The position numbers were made by a program, and so were the translations under genes. Below are positions 4,169 through 6,304 of a DNA stretch of 6,304 nucleotides, in pieces. Origin of the DNA: Flavobacteria bacterium RIFCSPLOWO2_12_FULL_31_7 (GTDB taxonomy: Bacteria > Bacteroidota > Bacteroidia > Flavobacteriales > Flavobacteriaceae). The notes under the pieces are model-generated. The model searched no databases. It saw only the letters and a program-made list of their open reading frames with translations, and was not told the origin of the DNA. Positions within the stretch are counted from its first letter, which is position 1, and the number at the start of each line of letters is the position of its first letter. The stretch covers positions 1 to 6,304 of the forward strand of contig MGWJ01000173.1 in NCBI GenBank assembly GCA_001800945.1. Direction: 5' to 3'.

Positions 4169-6145
4169 ATGATTTTTGAAAGACAGAATTTAACTAACGA
4201 AGAATTAATTTATTTATATAAAAAATTAGTAAAACCAAGACTAATTGAAGAGAAAATGCTAATCCTTTTACGTCAAGGAAAAGTGTCAAAATGGTTTTCA
4301 GGTATTGGTCAGGAAGCTATTTCTGTTGGAATAACTTGTGCTTTGGATAAAGATGAATACATTTTACCAATGCACCGAAATTTAGGGGTTTTTACTTCTC
4401 GTGAAATTCCATTACACAGATTATTTTCGCAATGGCAAGGTAAAGCTACCGGTTTTACAAAAGGTCGCGATAGAAGTTTCCACTTCGGAACACAAGAATA
4501 TAAAATCATTGGTATGATTTCGCATTTAGGGCCACAATTAGGTGTAGCTGACGGAATCGCTCTAGCTAATAAACTAAAACAAAACGGAAAAGTAACCGCT
4601 GTTTTTACAGGTGAAGGCGCTACTTCTGAAGGTGATTTTCATGAAGCTTTAAATATTGCTTCTGTATGGGATTTACCGGTTCTATTCGTAATTGAAAACA
4701 ATGGTTACGGACTTTCAACACCAACAAACGAACAATATCGTTGTGAAAATCTTGCCGATAAAGGTGTAGGTTACGGAATGGAAAGTCATATTATTGATGG
4801 AAATAATATATTAGAGGTTTATACCAAAATTACAGCTTTGAAAGCGTCAATGATTGAGAATCCTCGTCCAGTTTTATTAGAATTTAAAACGTTTAGAATG
4901 CGTGGACACGAAGAGGCTAGTGGGACAAAATATGTTCCTCAAGAATTAATGGACATGTGGGCAGAAAAAGATCCAATCGAAAACTTTAGAAAATATTTAA
5001 AACTAACTGATGTTTTATCTGATGAAGTAGACGAAGAAATTCGTGCAGAAGTTAAAGCAGAAATCGACGAACATTGGGCAATTACTCAAGCAGCTCCAGA
5101 AGTTGTTGCTGATTTAAATGAAGAATTAAACGACGTGTATCGTCCTTATACGCATGAAGAATTCAACCATTCAGATGCGAAAGAAAATATCCGTGTAATT
5201 GATGCGATTTCATCTGCATTAAGTCAATCTATGGAACGTCATTGTAATTTAGTTATTATGGGACAAGACATCGCTGAATATGGTGGTGCTTTCAAAATAA
5301 CAGATGGATTTGTTGAAAAATTTGGGAAAGAAAGAGTTAGAAATACTCCAATTTGTGAAAGTGCTGTAGTTTCTGCTGCTAACGGATTGTCAATTAATGG
5401 GCATAAAGCAGTTATGGAAATGCAATTTGCAGATTTCGTATCAACTGGATTTAATCCAATTGTGAATTTATTGGCGAAGCAACATTACCGTTGGGGGGAA
5501 AATTCAGATGTTGTGGTTCGTATGCCTTGTGGTGGTGGAACGCAAGCTGGACCTTTCCATTCTCAAACAAATGAAGCTTGGTTTACAAAAACTCCAGGTT
5601 TAAAAGTTGTTTATCCAGCATTTCCTTATGATGCTAAAGGTTTATTGAATACTGCAATTAATGATCCAAATCCAGTGATGTATTTTGAGCACAAACAATT
5701 ATATAGAAGTGTGTATCAAGATGTTCCAACAGATTATTACACGATTCCTTTTGGGAAAGCAGCTTTAATTAAAGAAGGTAAAGATGTTACGATTATTTCT
5801 TTCGGAGCAGGAGTGCATTGGGCTTTAGATACTTTAGCAAAAAATCCTGAAATTTCTGCGGATTTATTAGATTTAAGAACTTTACAACCTTTAGATACGG
5901 AATCAATATTCGAATCCGTACAAAAAACAGGAAAATGTATTATTTTACAAGAAGATACATTGTTTGGTGGAATGTCAAGTGATATTTCTGCATTGATTAT
6001 GGAAAATTGTTTCCAATATTTAGATGCTCCTGTGAAAAGAGTAGGTAGTTTAGAATCTCCAATTCCATTTGTAAAGGCTATTGAAGATCAATATTTACCA
6101 AAAACCCGTTTCGAAACAGAATTAAAAGAATTATTACAGTATTAA
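4169..6145 (+). CDS. Fused alpha/beta E1 component of a branched-chain 2-oxoacid dehydrogenase
   Basis: The 658 residues hold a complete E1-alpha domain (about 10-320) followed by a complete E1-beta domain (about 340-655) in one chain. This thiamine-diphosphate enzyme decarboxylates a 2-oxoacid and passes the acyl group to the lipoyl E2 subunit in the cytoplasm. In the alpha part, H-R-N-L-G (69-73), the cofactor motif G-E-G (148-150) through to N-N-G-Y-G (177-181) and R-G-H-E-E-A-S (245-251) are seen. G-E-G rather than G-D-G is usual in the branched-chain (BCKDH) branch. In the beta part, M-G-Q-D-I-A-E-Y-G-G-A (364-374), T-P-I-C-E (393-397; E397 is the likely cofactor-contacting Glu), H-S-Q-T-N-E-A-W-F (464-472) and L-Q-E-D-T (593-597) are seen. 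Branched-chain oxoacids are the likely substrates (valine, leucine and isoleucine breakdown, iso-fatty-acid primers); pyruvate is less likely. E2 and E3 genes are not adjacent: a terminator follows, so this gene is monocistronic. Confidence 0.93.
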   Translation: MIFERQNLTNEELIYLYKKLVKPRLIEEKMLILLRQGKVSKWFSGIGQEAISVGITCALDKDEYILPMHRNLGVFTSREIPLHRLFSQWQGKATGFTKGRDRSFHFGTQEYKIIGMISHLGPQLGVADGIALANKLKQNGKVTAVFTGEGATSEGDFHEALNIASVWDLPVLFVIENNGYGLSTPTNEQYRCENLADKGVGYGMESHIIDGNNILEVYTKITALKASMIENPRPVLLEFKTFRMRGHEEASGTKYVPQELMDMWAEKDPIENFRKYLKLTDVLSDEVDEEIRAEVKAEIDEHWAITQAAPEVVADLNEELNDVYRPYTHEEFNHSDAKENIRVIDAISSALSQSMERHCNLVIMGQDIAEYGGAFKITDGFVEKFGKERVRNTPICESAVVSAANGLSINGHKAVMEMQFADFVSTGFNPIVNLLAKQHYRWGENSDVVVRMPCGGGTQAGPFHSQTNEAWFTKTPGLKVVYPAFPYDAKGLLNTAINDPNPVMYFEHKQLYRSVYQDVPTDYYTIPFGKAALIKEGKDVTIISFGAGVHWALDTLAKNPEISADLLDLRTLQPLDTESIFESVQKTGKCIILQEDTLFGGMSSDISALIMENCFQYLDAPVKRVGSLESPIPFVKAIEDQYLPKTRFETELKELLQY

Positions 6146-6170
6146 GAACATACTTTTAATAGAAATTTGT

Positions 6171-6196
6171 AAAAGCGCACTTGTTGCGCTTTTTTT
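6171..6196 (+). terminator. Intrinsic terminator after the E1 dehydrogenase gene
   Basis: A perfect 9-bp stem, AAAAGCGCA/TGCGCTTTT (6171-6179 with 6185-6193), loop CTTGT, runs into seven T (6190-6196), 25 bases after the stop codon. Its A-rich 5' side makes it partly bidirectional. The remaining 108 bases to the window end are AT-rich with no gene I can support. Confidence 0.9.
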
Positions 6197-6304
6197 GTGC
6201 TTTGTATAAATAATTTGGTTATTTTTTAGGAGTAATGAAAAAAAATCACAAAAAAAATAGGAATTCTATTTTTATATTATTGCTAAATTAGTATATTTAT
6301 GCAA

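Noticed and set aside
4309..4509. 66-residue minus-strand frame inside the E1 gene
   Set aside because: Shadow of the E1-alpha domain.
6235..6291. Short frame of 18 codons after an AGGAG-like sequence near the right edge
   Set aside because: Low-complexity Lys/Asn text with an early stop and no -7 element in a proper place; not supportable as a gene.

Overview
The window looks like part of a Bacteroidota genome of the class Flavobacteriia (Flavobacterium-like). The DNA is very AT-rich. Start codons follow A-rich leaders rather than Shine-Dalgarno sites. Several upstream regions carry the TAnnTTTG -7 element, with a TTG-like element about 19 to 22 bases further upstream. The protein set fits as well: a surface lipoprotein with an acidic stretch after its lipid cysteine, a beta-barrel protein with an AQA signal peptidase site, and a fused alpha/beta E1 dehydrogenase.

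Layout. 1-350 (minus): 5' part of an outer-membrane beta-barrel gene that runs off the left edge. 407-1210 (minus): a lipoprotein. 1271-2329 (plus): chorismate synthase, aroC, divergent from the lipoprotein. 2330-2586: a gene-free stretch with palindromic repeats, a decayed tRNA fragment and a terminator. 2587-3570 (minus): a rearranged tRNA locus. 3588-3974 (minus): a small membrane-anchored protein of unknown function. 4169-6145 (plus): fused E1 of a branched-chain 2-oxoacid dehydrogenase, followed by a strong terminator.

The unusual part is 2587-3570. Read on the minus strand, a very good Bacteroidota promoter leads into a 3'-truncated tRNA-like sequence, then an intact tRNA-Val(UAC), an intrinsic terminator, a GIY-YIG nuclease gene, a tRNA-like body lacking its 5' acceptor strand, a second identical terminator, a second GIY-YIG gene, a third tRNA-like body with an insertion, and a final terminator. 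A unit of 371 bases containing tRNA body, terminator and nuclease is tandemly duplicated with only two substitutions, so the duplication is recent. Each nuclease gene takes its stop codon from the D-arm start of the following tRNA-like sequence. The outermost acceptor strands (3508-3502 and 2597-2591) are perfectly complementary, as if one tRNA gene had been split by this material. This suggests a small nuclease cassette that lives in tRNA genes and spreads or duplicates through tRNA homology. That is an inference from layout only.

The other genes are ordinary chromosomal functions (aromatic amino acid synthesis, branched-chain oxoacid metabolism, cell envelope), with no sign that they form one pathway or operon.
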